Notes: generated from the sequence alone by a model not told the origin. A DNA stretch of 64,000 bases from UBA1479 sp963976055 (GCA_963976055.1 CAXBJB010000005.1:124001-188000), one strand, 5' to 3'; positions 47,265 through 55,910 are shown, counted from the stretch's first letter. Numbers and translations: made by a program.

Positions 47265-47598
47265 CGCTGGCATCCTTTTTCTGAATCTCTTCCAAATAGG
47301 CATCAAGCCGGTCGAAGCTCTGCTCCCAGAACCGGCGGTATTCCTCGACCCAATCAAAGACCGGCTTCAACCCCTCGCCGTTCAGGCGGCAGGGCCGCCA
47401 TTGCGCCTGGCGGCCACGCTCGATCAGGCCGGCGCGCTCCAGCACCTTCAGATGACGGGACACCGCGGGCAGGGACATGTCGAACGGTTCGCTGAGTTCC
47501 GACACCGAGGCCTCGCCCCGCGCCAGCCGCGCCAGGATCGCCCGACGGGTCGGGTCGGCCAGGGCCTGGAAAGTCTCGCTGAGAGCGTCCGCGGTCAT
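47251..47598 (-). CDS. ArsR/SmtB-family transcriptional regulator
   Basis: 115 aa winged-helix repressor: FQALADPTRRAILARLARGE, SVSELSEPFDMSLPAVSRHL (recognition helix) and a C-terminal dimer helix. The metal-binding ELCVCDL box is absent, as in the ArsR proteins that head SRPBCC operons. The upstream AT-rich stretch near 47610-47640 (TTTATTTAACATATTGG) is a likely promoter/operator. Confidence 0.9.
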   Translation of the reverse strand: MTADALSETFQALADPTRRAILARLARGEASVSELSEPFDMSLPAVSRHLKVLERAGLIERGRQAQWRPCRLNGEGLKPVFDWVEEYRRFWEQSFDRLDAYLEEIQKKDASDEQH

Positions 47599-47685
47599 GT
47601 CATATCGGTCTTTCTTTATTTAACATATTGGTTAAATACTAAACCAGCATCGGCCTGTCAAGAGCGCCTCTGTGACCATTTCGGG

Positions 47686-48543
47686 TCAGCGCACGGCTTG
47701 CGGCTTGAAGGTGCGTTCCGGTTGCGTCAACAGATCGCGGCGGCGGATCACCGGCAGGTCCAGGTCGTCCTCGTCGGCGGCTTCGAGCAGGCCGTGGACC
47801 GAGGCCGTGGCCCGCGCCGCCGCATCGCGCAGCGCCATACCGGCGAGCAGATGCCCGATAATCAGGCCCGCGAACACATCGCCCGCCCCTTTCGCCCGGC
47901 GGGTCAGTTTCGGCGCCTCGATCAGCCATTCGCCTTCGTCGTCGACGGCCAGGGTGCCGATCAGAAGCCCGCCCAGATCCGGGTCCGGATGGTCGGGCAC
48001 GGAGGTCACGACAACGGCCCCCGTACCGCGCGCGCGCAGCGCATGGGCGGCGGCCACGGCCGTGCCGACATCAACCACCCGGTCGCCGGTCAGCTGTTCC
48101 AGCTCGAACGCGTTGGGCAGGGCCAAGTCGGCGCGCGGCAGGGCCTCGCCCCGGAAAAACGGCAGCAAGGCGTCGTCCACGTAGATGCCTTCGTCGCGGT
48201 CGCCCAGGATCGGATCGCAGACATAGATCGCACCGGCCCGCGCCGCCTTGACCCGGTCGACGATGCCGAGCGCCGCCCGCGCCGTATCGACCCCGGCCAT
48301 ATAGCCGGTCATCACCGCACGGAAGGCCGGTGCCCCGGCCAGCATCAGGACCGCGTCGGCCAACGCCCGGACCTCTTCGGCCGGCACCCGCCGGCCGGTC
48401 ACCGTGCGGTGGCCCGGATGGTTGGACAGCACCACCGTGTCCACCGGGGCGACGTCGCGGCCGAGCGCCTGCAGCGCCGGCACGACGGCGCTGTTGCCCA
48501 CGTAGCCGCGGGAAACCCGCGAATGGAAGGACAGAACGGACAT
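47686..48543 (-). CDS. pdxY: Pyridoxal kinase PdxY
   Basis: ATP-dependent phosphorylation of pyridoxal in vitamin B6 salvage. 285 aa ribokinase-like. SRGYVGNSAVVPALQALGRDV is the substrate end, YVCDPILGDRDEGIYV and GAGDVFAGLIIGHLL (anion hole and catalytic Asp) complete it. Monocistronic, divergent from mcl. Confidence 0.93.
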   Translation of the reverse strand: MSVLSFHSRVSRGYVGNSAVVPALQALGRDVAPVDTVVLSNHPGHRTVTGRRVPAEEVRALADAVLMLAGAPAFRAVMTGYMAGVDTARAALGIVDRVKAARAGAIYVCDPILGDRDEGIYVDDALLPFFRGEALPRADLALPNAFELEQLTGDRVVDVGTAVAAAHALRARGTGAVVVTSVPDHPDPDLGGLLIGTLAVDDEGEWLIEAPKLTRRAKGAGDVFAGLIIGHLLAGMALRDAAARATASVHGLLEAADEDDLDLPVIRRRDLLTQPERTFKPQAVR

Positions 48544-48643
48544 GTGCGGAAGCTTGCCACCAGCGCCGTCCAGTTGCTAGTGTGCGGCGCAATATAATCA
48601 CCGATTTTCCAACCCAATTCATTGTCCCAAGGAGAGCTTTCAG

Positions 48644-49537
48644 ATGGCCCTCACCATTCGGCCCCGCCGTTCCGTTCTGTACATGCCCGGCTCCAACGCC
48701 CGCGCCCTGGAAAAGGGCCGCTCCCTGGCCGCCGACGGCCTGATCCTGGACATGGAGGACGCCGTCGCGCCCGACGCCAAGCAGACCGCCCGCGACCAGA
48801 TCACGGCGGCGATCAAGGAAGGCGGATATGGGGCACGCGAGTTGATCGTGCGGACCAACGGACTCGATGGACCCTGGGGCGAGGACGACCTGAAGGCCGC
48901 AGCCAAGATGGGCGCCCATGCGGTGCTGCTGCCCAAGGTCGAATCGAAGGCCATGGTGGACCAAGCCATCGCCATCCTGGACGCCGCCGGGGCGCCCAAG
49001 GACCTGCCGGTCTGGGCCATGATGGAAACGCCGCTGGGCATGCTGCACGCCGAGGAAATCGCCTTTTCCAGCCCGCGACTGCAATGCTTGGTGATGGGCA
49101 CGTCGGATCTGGCCAAGGACCTGCGCGCCCAGCACACGCCGGACCGCATTCCCTTCATCACCTCGTTGGGGCTGTGCCTGCTGGCCGCCCGCGCGGCCAA
49201 GATCGCGATCCTCGACGGCGTGCATCTGGACCTGGACGACGACGCGGGCTTCATGGCCTCCTGCCGCCAGGGCCGCGAACTGGGCATGGACGGCAAGACC
49301 CTGATCCATCCCAAGACCATTGCCATGGCCAACGAAGCATTCTCGCCGTCGGCGGACGAGATCGCCTGGTCCAAACGGATCATCGAGGCCCATGCGGGGG
49401 CGGAAAAAGAAGGCAAGGGCGTGGTCCTGGTCGACGGCAAGCTGATCGAGAACCTGCATGTCGAGGGCGCCAAGCAGATGGTCGCCATGGCCGACGCCAT
49501 CACCAAGATGGAACAACCCGCCCAGGCCGCCGAATAA
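48644..49537 (+). CDS. mcl: Malyl-CoA lyase / HpcH-CitE family CoA ester lyase
   Basis: 297 aa TIM-barrel enzyme: RRSVLYMPGSNARALEK, DMEDAVAPDAK (metal site), LIVRTNGLD, VWAMMETPLG and GKTLIHPKTIAM. It probably cleaves or forms L-malyl-CoA and beta-methylmalyl-CoA, as in the ethylmalonyl-CoA pathway; a malyl-CoA thioesterase (Mcl2) is the alternative. AAGGAGAG precedes the ATG. The paired hydratase gene follows after 37 bases. Confidence 0.88.
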   Translation: MALTIRPRRSVLYMPGSNARALEKGRSLAADGLILDMEDAVAPDAKQTARDQITAAIKEGGYGARELIVRTNGLDGPWGEDDLKAAAKMGAHAVLLPKVESKAMVDQAIAILDAAGAPKDLPVWAMMETPLGMLHAEEIAFSSPRLQCLVMGTSDLAKDLRAQHTPDRIPFITSLGLCLLAARAAKIAILDGVHLDLDDDAGFMASCRQGRELGMDGKTLIHPKTIAMANEAFSPSADEIAWSKRIIEAHAGAEKEGKGVVLVDGKLIENLHVEGAKQMVAMADAITKMEQPAQAAE

Positions 49538-49574
49538 TCTCCTTCCATCCCATACGACCGGAACACCACAGGCC

Positions 49575-50633
49575 ATGAGCGACAAGACAAACCGGGGCAA
49601 TTTCTTCGAGGATTTCGTCCCCGGCCAGGTCCTCCGCCACGCCACGCCGCGCACGGTGACCGAGGGCGAAATCGCGCTCTACACCGCCCTTTACGGCAAC
49701 CGCTTCGCGTTGCAGTCATCGGACATGTTCGCCATGGCGCTGGGCTACGACGGCATGCCCGTGGACGACATGCTGGTGTTCCATATCGTGTTCGGCAAGA
49801 CGGTGCCGGATATCTCGCTCAACGCCGTGGCTAATCTGGGCTATGCGGACGGGCGGTTCGGGGTGCCGGTCTATCCGGGCGACACGCTGAGCGCCCAGTC
49901 CGAAGTCATCGGCGTGAAGGAAAATTCCAACGGCAAGACCGGCGTCGTCTGGGTCCGCACCACGGGCACCAACCAGCGCGGCGAGGACGTTCTGTCCTAC
50001 GTGCGCTGGGTCATGGTCCGCAAGGGCGACGAGGCCACGCCGGCACCCGCTCCCCAAGTGCCAGACCTGCCCGCCGCCGTCGCGGCCGAGGATTTGGCCG
50101 TGCCGGAAAGCCTGAACCTGGCCGCCTATGACGAGATCGCCGCCGGCAGCGCCCATTTCTGGGACGACTATGCCGTGGGCGAGATGATCGACCACGTGGA
50201 CGGCATGACGCTTGAGGAAGCCGAGCACATGCTGGCGACGCGGCTTTACCAGAACACGGCCAAGGTCCATTTCGACCTACACGCGCAATCAGGCGGCCGG
50301 TTCGGCAAACGCCTGATCTATGGCGGCCATATCATTTCCCTGGCCCGGGGGCTCAGCTTCAACGGCTTAGCCAACGCCTTCCACATCGCCGCCATCAACG
50401 GCGGCCGGCACGTCGCCCCGTCCTTCGCGGGCGACACGGTCTATGCCTGGTCCGAAGTCCTGGACAAGGCCGCCCTGCCGGGCCGCGACGATGTCGGCGC
50501 GCTCCGCCTGCGCCTGGTCGCGGCCAAGGACCATCCTTGCGCCGATTTTCCGCTGAAGGTTGCGGACGGCAAGGATCACCCCGCCGTGGTGCTCGATTTC
50601 GACATCTGGACCTTGATGCCGCGCCGCGGGTGA
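49575..50633 (+). CDS. mch: Mesaconyl-CoA hydratase (MaoC double hot-dog)
   Basis: 352 aa, close to known Mch. Two hot-dog halves: FFEDFVPGQVLRHATPRTVT and HFWDDYAVGEMIDHVDGMTL, with hydratase-like ETY/H segments such as YQNTAKVHFDLHAQ and YGGHIISLARGLSFNG. Interconverts mesaconyl-CoA and beta-methylmalyl-CoA, the substrate of the upstream lyase. Adjacency supports the assignment over a generic MaoC hydratase. Confidence 0.86.
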   Translation: MSDKTNRGNFFEDFVPGQVLRHATPRTVTEGEIALYTALYGNRFALQSSDMFAMALGYDGMPVDDMLVFHIVFGKTVPDISLNAVANLGYADGRFGVPVYPGDTLSAQSEVIGVKENSNGKTGVVWVRTTGTNQRGEDVLSYVRWVMVRKGDEATPAPAPQVPDLPAAVAAEDLAVPESLNLAAYDEIAAGSAHFWDDYAVGEMIDHVDGMTLEEAEHMLATRLYQNTAKVHFDLHAQSGGRFGKRLIYGGHIISLARGLSFNGLANAFHIAAINGGRHVAPSFAGDTVYAWSEVLDKAALPGRDDVGALRLRLVAAKDHPCADFPLKVADGKDHPAVVLDFDIWTLMPRRG

Positions 50634-50765
50634 TCCGCCCGGCGCCAACCCCCGTATAAAATTTCACGTATGCAAGGCTCCCGTCAGTTTGTTTGCATAT
50701 TTCTTGCATGACCTCCACCAACGCCGCCTTTTTTCTCAATTTGCGAAAACCCCAAGGAACCCTTC

Positions 50766-52496
50766 ATGTCCCTCACCATTCGTCAGAAGCTGGCTGCCTG
50801 TCTGTTCGGCATCCTCGCCGTGTTTATCGCCGCCGGTGGTTATGAGGTCCGCGAACTGTCCAGGGAACTGAAAATCCTTGAGCAGGCCAAACATGACGTC
50901 GCGCGCAACTTGGACAAGGTGGTGCCGCTGAACCTGCTGGTGAAGGACATCCGGTTCCATGTCGTCCAGGTACAGCAATGGCTGACCGACATTTCTGCGA
51001 CCCGGGGCCTTGACGGACTGAACGACGGCTTCGACGTGGCCAAGGAACACCGTGCCGCGTTCGAAAAGGCCGCCGCCGAAGCCAAGGCTATTGCGCGGGA
51101 TCTTGAACTGGTCAGCATCCTCAAGGCCATCGAAGCTGCGGAAGCTGCCATGCCCGCCTATTTCCAGCAGGGAGAAACGATGGCCAAGGCCTATATCGCC
51201 GAGGGTGCGGAGAGCGGTAACAAGTTGATGGGCAATTTCGACAAGGCCGCCGGTGCCATGACCGCGGCCGTCGATCAAATTAACACGCAGATTGAGAAAT
51301 TCGCCCGTGACGCGGCCGTCGATCTCAACCGGGAAATGAATCAGATCACCGAAGACACAAAGGGCATCGTCAACGCCTTCTTCGTCGCGGCGGGCCTGGC
51401 CCTCGCGGTCGCGATCATCCTGGCGTTCTACCTGTTCAGGGTCATCCGCGAGCCGATCGACAAGCTTCTGAACGATCTCGACATCGTCGCCGACCGCGGC
51501 AACGGGGACAGCCTGTCCCTGTCCCCGTCGCGCAAGGATGAGTTCGGCCCGGTTGGGCGCGCATTGGGTGAACTGCGGGCCGGCCTGGACGAAGCCAGTA
51601 AACTGGAAGCGCGGCAGAAGGAGATGGAAGCCGCCAACCTGCGCGAGCGCAAGGAAACCATGGAAAAACTGGCCGCCCAGTTTGAATCCAGCGTCGGCGG
51701 CGTGGTCTCGCACGTCGGCGACGCCGCGGACAATCTCAGCGCATCGTCCGAAACCATGGCCGCCGCCGCCGATCAGGCCGGCAGTCAGGCATCGACCGTC
51801 GCCGCCGCCTCGGAACAGGCCGCCGCCAACGTCCAGACGGTCGCTTCGGCGGCCGAGGAACTGTCCTCGTCGATCCAGGAAATTTCCCGCCAGGTCTCCG
51901 ATTCGACCCGCATCGCATCGGACGCCGTGACCGAGATCGAACAGACCACGGTCCGGGTGCAGAGCCTGACCGACGCCGCCAACCGGATCGGCGAGGTCGT
52001 CAATCTGATCACGGATATCGCGGAGCAGACCAACCTTCTGGCGCTTAACGCGACCATCGAGGCGGCGCGCGCCGGCGACGCCGGCAAGGGCTTCGCCGTG
52101 GTCGCCTCGGAGGTCAAGAATCTGGCCAACCAGACGGCCAAGGCGACGGAGGAAATCGGCCAGCAGATCGCCGGCATTCAGAACGCCACCCGTGAATCCG
52201 CCACCGCCATCTCCGGCATCAGCACGACCATCGGCCGGATGAACGAAATCACGGCCTCGGTCGCCGCCGCCGTCGAACAGCAAGGTGCGGCAACAGCCGA
52301 GATCGCCCGCAACGTCGAGCAGGCTTCGGCCGGCACCCGTGACGTTTCGTCGAACATTCAGGGTGTCACGGTCGCCGTTTCCGAAACCGCGGACGTCTCC
52401 CGACAGATTCAGGAAGCCGCCGCCGACCTGTCCTCGCAGTCCGCCCAGTTGAAGAGTTCGGTCACCGCCTTCCTGGCGGAAGTCCGGGGCGGGTGA
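50766..52496 (+). CDS. Methyl-accepting chemotaxis protein
   Basis: 576 aa receptor. TM1 about 8-24, helical ligand domain about 25-200, TM2 about 201-225, HAMP to about 280, then the signalling hairpin with DIAEQTNLLALNATIEAARA near residues 416-435. It signals to CheA/CheW. Three (C/T)TTGCAT heptamers (one inverted) stand in its promoter. No che genes nearby. Confidence 0.93.
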   Translation: MSLTIRQKLAACLFGILAVFIAAGGYEVRELSRELKILEQAKHDVARNLDKVVPLNLLVKDIRFHVVQVQQWLTDISATRGLDGLNDGFDVAKEHRAAFEKAAAEAKAIARDLELVSILKAIEAAEAAMPAYFQQGETMAKAYIAEGAESGNKLMGNFDKAAGAMTAAVDQINTQIEKFARDAAVDLNREMNQITEDTKGIVNAFFVAAGLALAVAIILAFYLFRVIREPIDKLLNDLDIVADRGNGDSLSLSPSRKDEFGPVGRALGELRAGLDEASKLEARQKEMEAANLRERKETMEKLAAQFESSVGGVVSHVGDAADNLSASSETMAAAADQAGSQASTVAAASEQAAANVQTVASAAEELSSSIQEISRQVSDSTRIASDAVTEIEQTTVRVQSLTDAANRIGEVVNLITDIAEQTNLLALNATIEAARAGDAGKGFAVVASEVKNLANQTAKATEEIGQQIAGIQNATRESATAISGISTTIGRMNEITASVAAAVEQQGAATAEIARNVEQASAGTRDVSSNIQGVTVAVSETADVSRQIQEAAADLSSQSAQLKSSVTAFLAEVRGG

Positions 52497-52560
52497 TCCG
52501 GCGCAGCCGGCATCGGATGCGGGCTTCCTGTGGCTTTCATAAAATTGGGGTTGCTGAGAA

Positions 52561-52576
52561 TTATGTTATAACATAA
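52561..52576. promoter_or_regulatory. Perfect 16-bp palindrome upstream of the porin
   Basis: TTATGTTATAACATAA reads the same on both strands and lies in the AT-rich gap, about 120 bases upstream of the porin start. It could be an operator for an unidentified dimeric regulator; AT-rich context makes chance more likely than in the rest of the window. Confidence 0.35.
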
Positions 52577-52598
52577 CATAATTACCCTATGACGCTAA

Positions 52599-52613
52599 TG
52601 ATAATTATTATTA
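52599..52613. promoter_or_regulatory. Fur-like box upstream of the porin
   Basis: TGATAAT-T-ATTATTA matches the 7-1-7 Fur consensus TGATAAT-N-ATTATCA with one mismatch. It lies 84 bases before the porin ATG, so the porin may be controlled by iron through Fur or a related metal regulator. Confidence 0.4.
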
Positions 52614-52696
52614 GCTATGCGAGCACGCTTAATGATAAGAACGATTCGCAACGGGGGTACTGCATCATTGCGGACCGAATACCAAAAGGGGTTACC

Positions 52697-53821
52697 ATGA
52701 CGAACACAAAAAAACGCTTCACAACCGTTCTGCTTGCCTCAACGGCGCTGATAGCCGGCTTGGGCCTTGCGGCCGGACCGGCTTCCGCGGGCTCGATCAA
52801 GAACAACAGCCCTGTGGAACTGACGGTCGGCGGGCAGCTGAACCGCGCATTCCTTTACGTCAATGACGGCGAGGAAAGCATGTACCGCCATGTCGACAAC
52901 GAGAACGATTCGACGCGGATGTTCCTCAACGCCGACGGCATGATCAACGAAGACTGGTCGGTGGGCACGCAGTTCATCATGCTGATGCGCTCCAACCCAT
53001 CGAACGAGATGAGCGCCACTGTGGAATCCGCAGGTGCCGGCAGCTTCGAGGAAGAGGCCGCCGAAGTCTATTTCACCCATAAACGGCTTGGCACCTTGTG
53101 GCTGGGTCAGGGCGATACGGCGACCAACGGCATTTCCGAAACGGACCTGTCCGGGACCGGCGTCGCGGGCTATTCATCGGTCGGCGACGTGGCCGGCGGC
53201 TTCGCCTTCGTCACCTCGGCCACGGGGGCCCGCTCGACGGCGACGATCGGCGCCTCGGCGGACAATCTCGACGGCCTCAATGTGGCCGACCGCATCCGCT
53301 ACGATTCGCCCGAGATCAACGGCTTCCACTTGTCCACGAGCCTGTTGGGCAATGGCATCATCGACGCCGCCCTGTACTATTCCGGCGAGGTCTCGGGCAT
53401 CGCCGTCGAAGCCGCGGCTGGCTGGTACAATGGATCAGGCAATACGGCCGCCTTCACGGACGGGGTTTCGGGCTCGATTTCGGCGCTTGTGCCGAGCGGC
53501 TTCAGCCTGACGCTGGCCGCGGGGACCAAGTCATCCGCCACCCAGGGCCGCGACGATCCGAAATTCTATTACGGCAAGATCGGTTATCAGGCGAAGCTCA
53601 ACACCTTCGGCCCGACCGCCTTCGCCGTCGACGTCGGGCGGTTCGAGGATTCGGCACAGAACGGCGACACCCTCGACACCTTCGGCGCCCAAGCGGTGCA
53701 GGAAATCGAGGGCACCGGCTCCAGCGTCTATGTCGCCTACCGCTATCACACGCTCGATCGCAGCGGCACCGACTTCGATGCCATCCACTCGATCATGACC
53801 GGGGCTTACGTGGCCTTCTAA
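52697..53821 (+). CDS. Outer-membrane porin
   Basis: 374 aa. The signal peptide KRFTTVLLASTALIAGLGLA ends at about residue 31; the mature part (VELTVGGQLNRAFLYVNDGE) is a beta-barrel with amphipathic strands, of the alphaproteobacterial general porin type. It ends VAYRYH...GAYVAF with terminal Phe, as outer-membrane proteins do for Bam recognition. AAAGGGG precedes the ATG at 52697. Followed by a strong terminator. Confidence 0.9.
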   Translation: MTNTKKRFTTVLLASTALIAGLGLAAGPASAGSIKNNSPVELTVGGQLNRAFLYVNDGEESMYRHVDNENDSTRMFLNADGMINEDWSVGTQFIMLMRSNPSNEMSATVESAGAGSFEEEAAEVYFTHKRLGTLWLGQGDTATNGISETDLSGTGVAGYSSVGDVAGGFAFVTSATGARSTATIGASADNLDGLNVADRIRYDSPEINGFHLSTSLLGNGIIDAALYYSGEVSGIAVEAAAGWYNGSGNTAAFTDGVSGSISALVPSGFSLTLAAGTKSSATQGRDDPKFYYGKIGYQAKLNTFGPTAFAVDVGRFEDSAQNGDTLDTFGAQAVQEIEGTGSSVYVAYRYHTLDRSGTDFDAIHSIMTGAYVAF

Positions 53822-53851
53822 TTCCAAGGCTTCCGTTCAAGGAATACCCAG

Positions 53852-53884
53852 CGGGCCCCGTCAATCGGGGCCCGTTTCCTTTTC
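53852..53884 (+). terminator. Rho-independent terminator of the porin
   Basis: CGGGCCCCG (53852-53860) pairs with CGGGGCCCG (53866-53874) across loop TCAAT, followed by the T-rich TTTCCTTTTCC. It overlaps the end of the MFS gene, and may serve both strands. Confidence 0.75.
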
Positions 53885-55084
53885 CGCACGGCGGTCCTGC
53901 CCGGCGCGGCAGCGAGCGGCGGCCATCAGGGCCATGGCGCCGAGAACCCCGGCCGCGCAGGTCATGATCAGAACGCCGTCGTATCCGGCGACGGTCCAGA
54001 CCACGCCGGCAAGGCCGGGCGCCAGGGCGAACAGGCCCAGGTAGGGCATGGCCAGCAGCCCGGCGATGACGCCGTAGCGGCGTCGGCCCATCAAATCGGC
54101 GACGATGACCGGGCGGGTAATGCTCATCACGCCGTTGCCCGCCCCCTGGCACAGCACGAACAGTACCAGCAGGCCCGGTACGGCATGGGCCCCCAACAAC
54201 GCGACGGACGCGAGTGACATGGCGAGCAGGCTGACCGCCGCGATGGGCGGCGCACTGATATGGCGCTGAACCGCCAACACGGCCAGCCGACCGGCGACCT
54301 GCATCGGACCGATCATGGACGCCGCCAGCACCGCCGCCTCGGTGCCGACACCGCGTTCGGCCAGCATGGGCAGCATGTGTGCAATGATAGCACCGTTGTT
54401 CAACGCCATCATGGCAAAGGAAATCGCGAGGAACCAGAACACCCATGACCGGCTGAGGCTCACCGGCTTGCCGGTGTTGGTGGCCACCGGTTCCGGCGGC
54501 GCCTGGGTTTCCGGCCCGTGGTGGGCAAGGCCGAACAAAAGCAGAGGCACGCAGACGAAGGCAGCCAGGGCCGCGAACACCAGGACCACGTTGCGCCAGC
54601 CGATCACGGCCTCCAGCGTGTGGACGCTGGGAAAGGCGACGGTCCCTGCCAGGCCGGCCACCAGGGTAACGACGGTGATCGCCTGGCGCGACCGGTCGCC
54701 CATGATCCGGGTCAGGATCGCGAAGCAGGGTTCATACAGGCAGCCGGCCATGATCACGCCGAGGCCGGTCCAGACAGCATAGAAATGCCACAGCTCGGTC
54801 ACCCGCGACAGAGCGACCAGCAACAGCGCGCCGGTCAGCGCCGAGCCGATGAACAGGACCCGACCGCGTCCACGGTCGATGATGCGCCCGGCGATGGGAG
54901 CGAGAAAGGCCGATGCCAGCAACGCCACCGTCAGGGCGCCCGCGATCTCGACCTTGGACCAGGGGAATTCCCGTTCCCAGACGGCCAGAAGGGCGGGAAA
55001 GATGTAATAGAAGCCCGCCCACAAAAGGGTTTCGGCCACGGCAAGCGGCCAAACGACACGCCGGAACTGGTCACGTGACACCAT
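53861..55084 (-). CDS. MFS transporter
   Basis: 407 aa with 12 predicted hydrophobic helices; FLAPIAGRIIDRGRGRVLF is the conserved loop 2-3 (G-R-x-D-R-G type). No hint to substrate. AAGGAGCACCC stands before the ATG. Its 5' flank on the minus strand holds a structured RNA candidate, a GntR-like operator and a CAGAC/GTCTG inverted repeat, implying active regulation. Confidence 0.88.
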   Translation of the reverse strand: MVSRDQFRRVVWPLAVAETLLWAGFYYIFPALLAVWEREFPWSKVEIAGALTVALLASAFLAPIAGRIIDRGRGRVLFIGSALTGALLLVALSRVTELWHFYAVWTGLGVIMAGCLYEPCFAILTRIMGDRSRQAITVVTLVAGLAGTVAFPSVHTLEAVIGWRNVVLVFAALAAFVCVPLLLFGLAHHGPETQAPPEPVATNTGKPVSLSRSWVFWFLAISFAMMALNNGAIIAHMLPMLAERGVGTEAAVLAASMIGPMQVAGRLAVLAVQRHISAPPIAAVSLLAMSLASVALLGAHAVPGLLVLFVLCQGAGNGVMSITRPVIVADLMGRRRYGVIAGLLAMPYLGLFALAPGLAGVVWTVAGYDGVLIMTCAAGVLGAMALMAAARCRAGQDRRAEKETGPD

Positions 55085-55114
55085 GGGTGCTCCTTGGCGG
55101 GCGGGACGGTTGCA

Positions 55115-55128
55115 CAGACGGACGTCTG
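55115..55128. repeat. Inverted repeat just upstream of the MFS start
   Basis: CAGAC (55115-55119) and GTCTG (55124-55128) flank GGAC, ending 31 bases from the MFS ATG. It may be a small mRNA hairpin or an operator half. Confidence 0.35.
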
Positions 55129-55132
55129 CCCC

Positions 55133-55149
55133 ATTTGTTTAGACCAATT
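55133..55149. promoter_or_regulatory. GntR (FadR-type) operator-like palindrome
   Basis: ATTTGTTTAGACCAATT is an imperfect palindrome; half-sites TTGKT / AMCAA are spaced by three bases, as in operators of FCD-type GntR regulators. It lies 49 bases before the MFS start. No GntR gene is in the window. Confidence 0.3.
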
Positions 55150-55177
55150 TTTTTGTCGGCGCAAAACAAGGGGAAGG

Positions 55178-55281
55178 CTTATCCCATAAGAAGAGGCGTC
55201 AGGGATGCAGGTCCTGGGACACCTACATCTCGTGCCGACAAGCGACACACCTGACACCTCTCTTGGAGCCGGCCAGGCTCC
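55178..55281 (-). ncRNA. Candidate three-way-junction structured RNA in the MFS leader
   Basis: Read on the minus strand: hairpin P4 GGAGCC/GGCTCC (55276-55281, 55265-55270); P1 of 12 bp (55250-55261 with 55192-55203) encloses P3 of 6 bp (55232-55237 with 55243-55248, loop CUUGU) and P2 of 9 bp (55221-55229 with 55204-55212, loop GUCCCAGG); a last hairpin CTTAT/ATAAG is at 55178-55190. P1, P2 and P3 each contain one C.A mismatch on the plus strand that becomes G.U on the minus strand, so the RNA is minus-strand, ending about 95 bases before the MFS ATG. No known riboswitch class was recognised. Confidence 0.45.
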
Positions 55282-55910
55282 ACGCTTATGAAAGACGCCT
55301 ATCCGCCTTTGAAACCCTTCCTCCCGCGGCCGCACCCTGGGCAGAGATCGAACCCCGGGACGATGGGTCTTTGGACTTGCGACCGGGGCGTGTCCGAAAA
55401 CATGCTCCGGGCCTGGGCCCTACGGCGGGATGCCGGACTGCGGCTGATACCGGCTCTCCCTCCCTCCGGATCGACGAAGCGAAGCTTCGGCGTTCTTTCG
55501 GGTGGCCCCAACCGGACGGCGGGGACCATGGCGACGCCTTTCAAAGCGCGCAACATCATGGTCTTGGCATATGTGTGGCGGCAACGCGGAAACCTGGGGA
55601 TTAGCGGCGAAAGTTGTGCATAACTCCCGCACCTTCCCACATTCCATCCACAGGTTTTCCCCAGGGGATCAGGGACATTCCGCCTAACCCGTTGAAAGGT
55701 TATGAAACCACCATATCGCCGCCGCCAAAACCGCGCCGACACAATCTGCGTCCGGGTGGATGAACATCCGCGGGATTTATTGTGGGATACAAAAGACCAT
55801 ATACCATAAGTATCTGAAATCGTGACATATCCAATCGCCATCAGACGTTTGCGCAATTGCGAAATAGGCGTTAGGTTTGCCGCGGATTCATCACTAGGCG
55901 AGGTTCTCCC
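55282..55910. other. Intergenic region upstream of sdhC without a recognisable gene
   Basis: About 630 bases. The first 340 are GC-rich and hairpin-prone (GCCGG/CCGGC near 55431-55454; CGAAGC with GCTTCG near 55474-55489) and open in several frames on both strands without protein similarity that I recognise. The last 290 are AT-richer and should contain the sdh promoter; one exact DnaA-box-like nonamer (TTATGCACA, minus strand) is at 55615-55623. Confidence 0.6.

Noticed and set aside
55320..55350. tRNA or tmRNA fragment on the minus strand (GGTTCGATC resembles a T-loop)
   Set aside because: No pairing stem of the right length, no acceptor stem or CCA end nearby.
55600..55680. Possible replication origin (DnaA boxes)
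   Set aside because: Only one exact consensus nonamer (55615-55623) and one poor match; a single box is expected by chance in 64 kb, and no dnaA, parAB or hemE is near.
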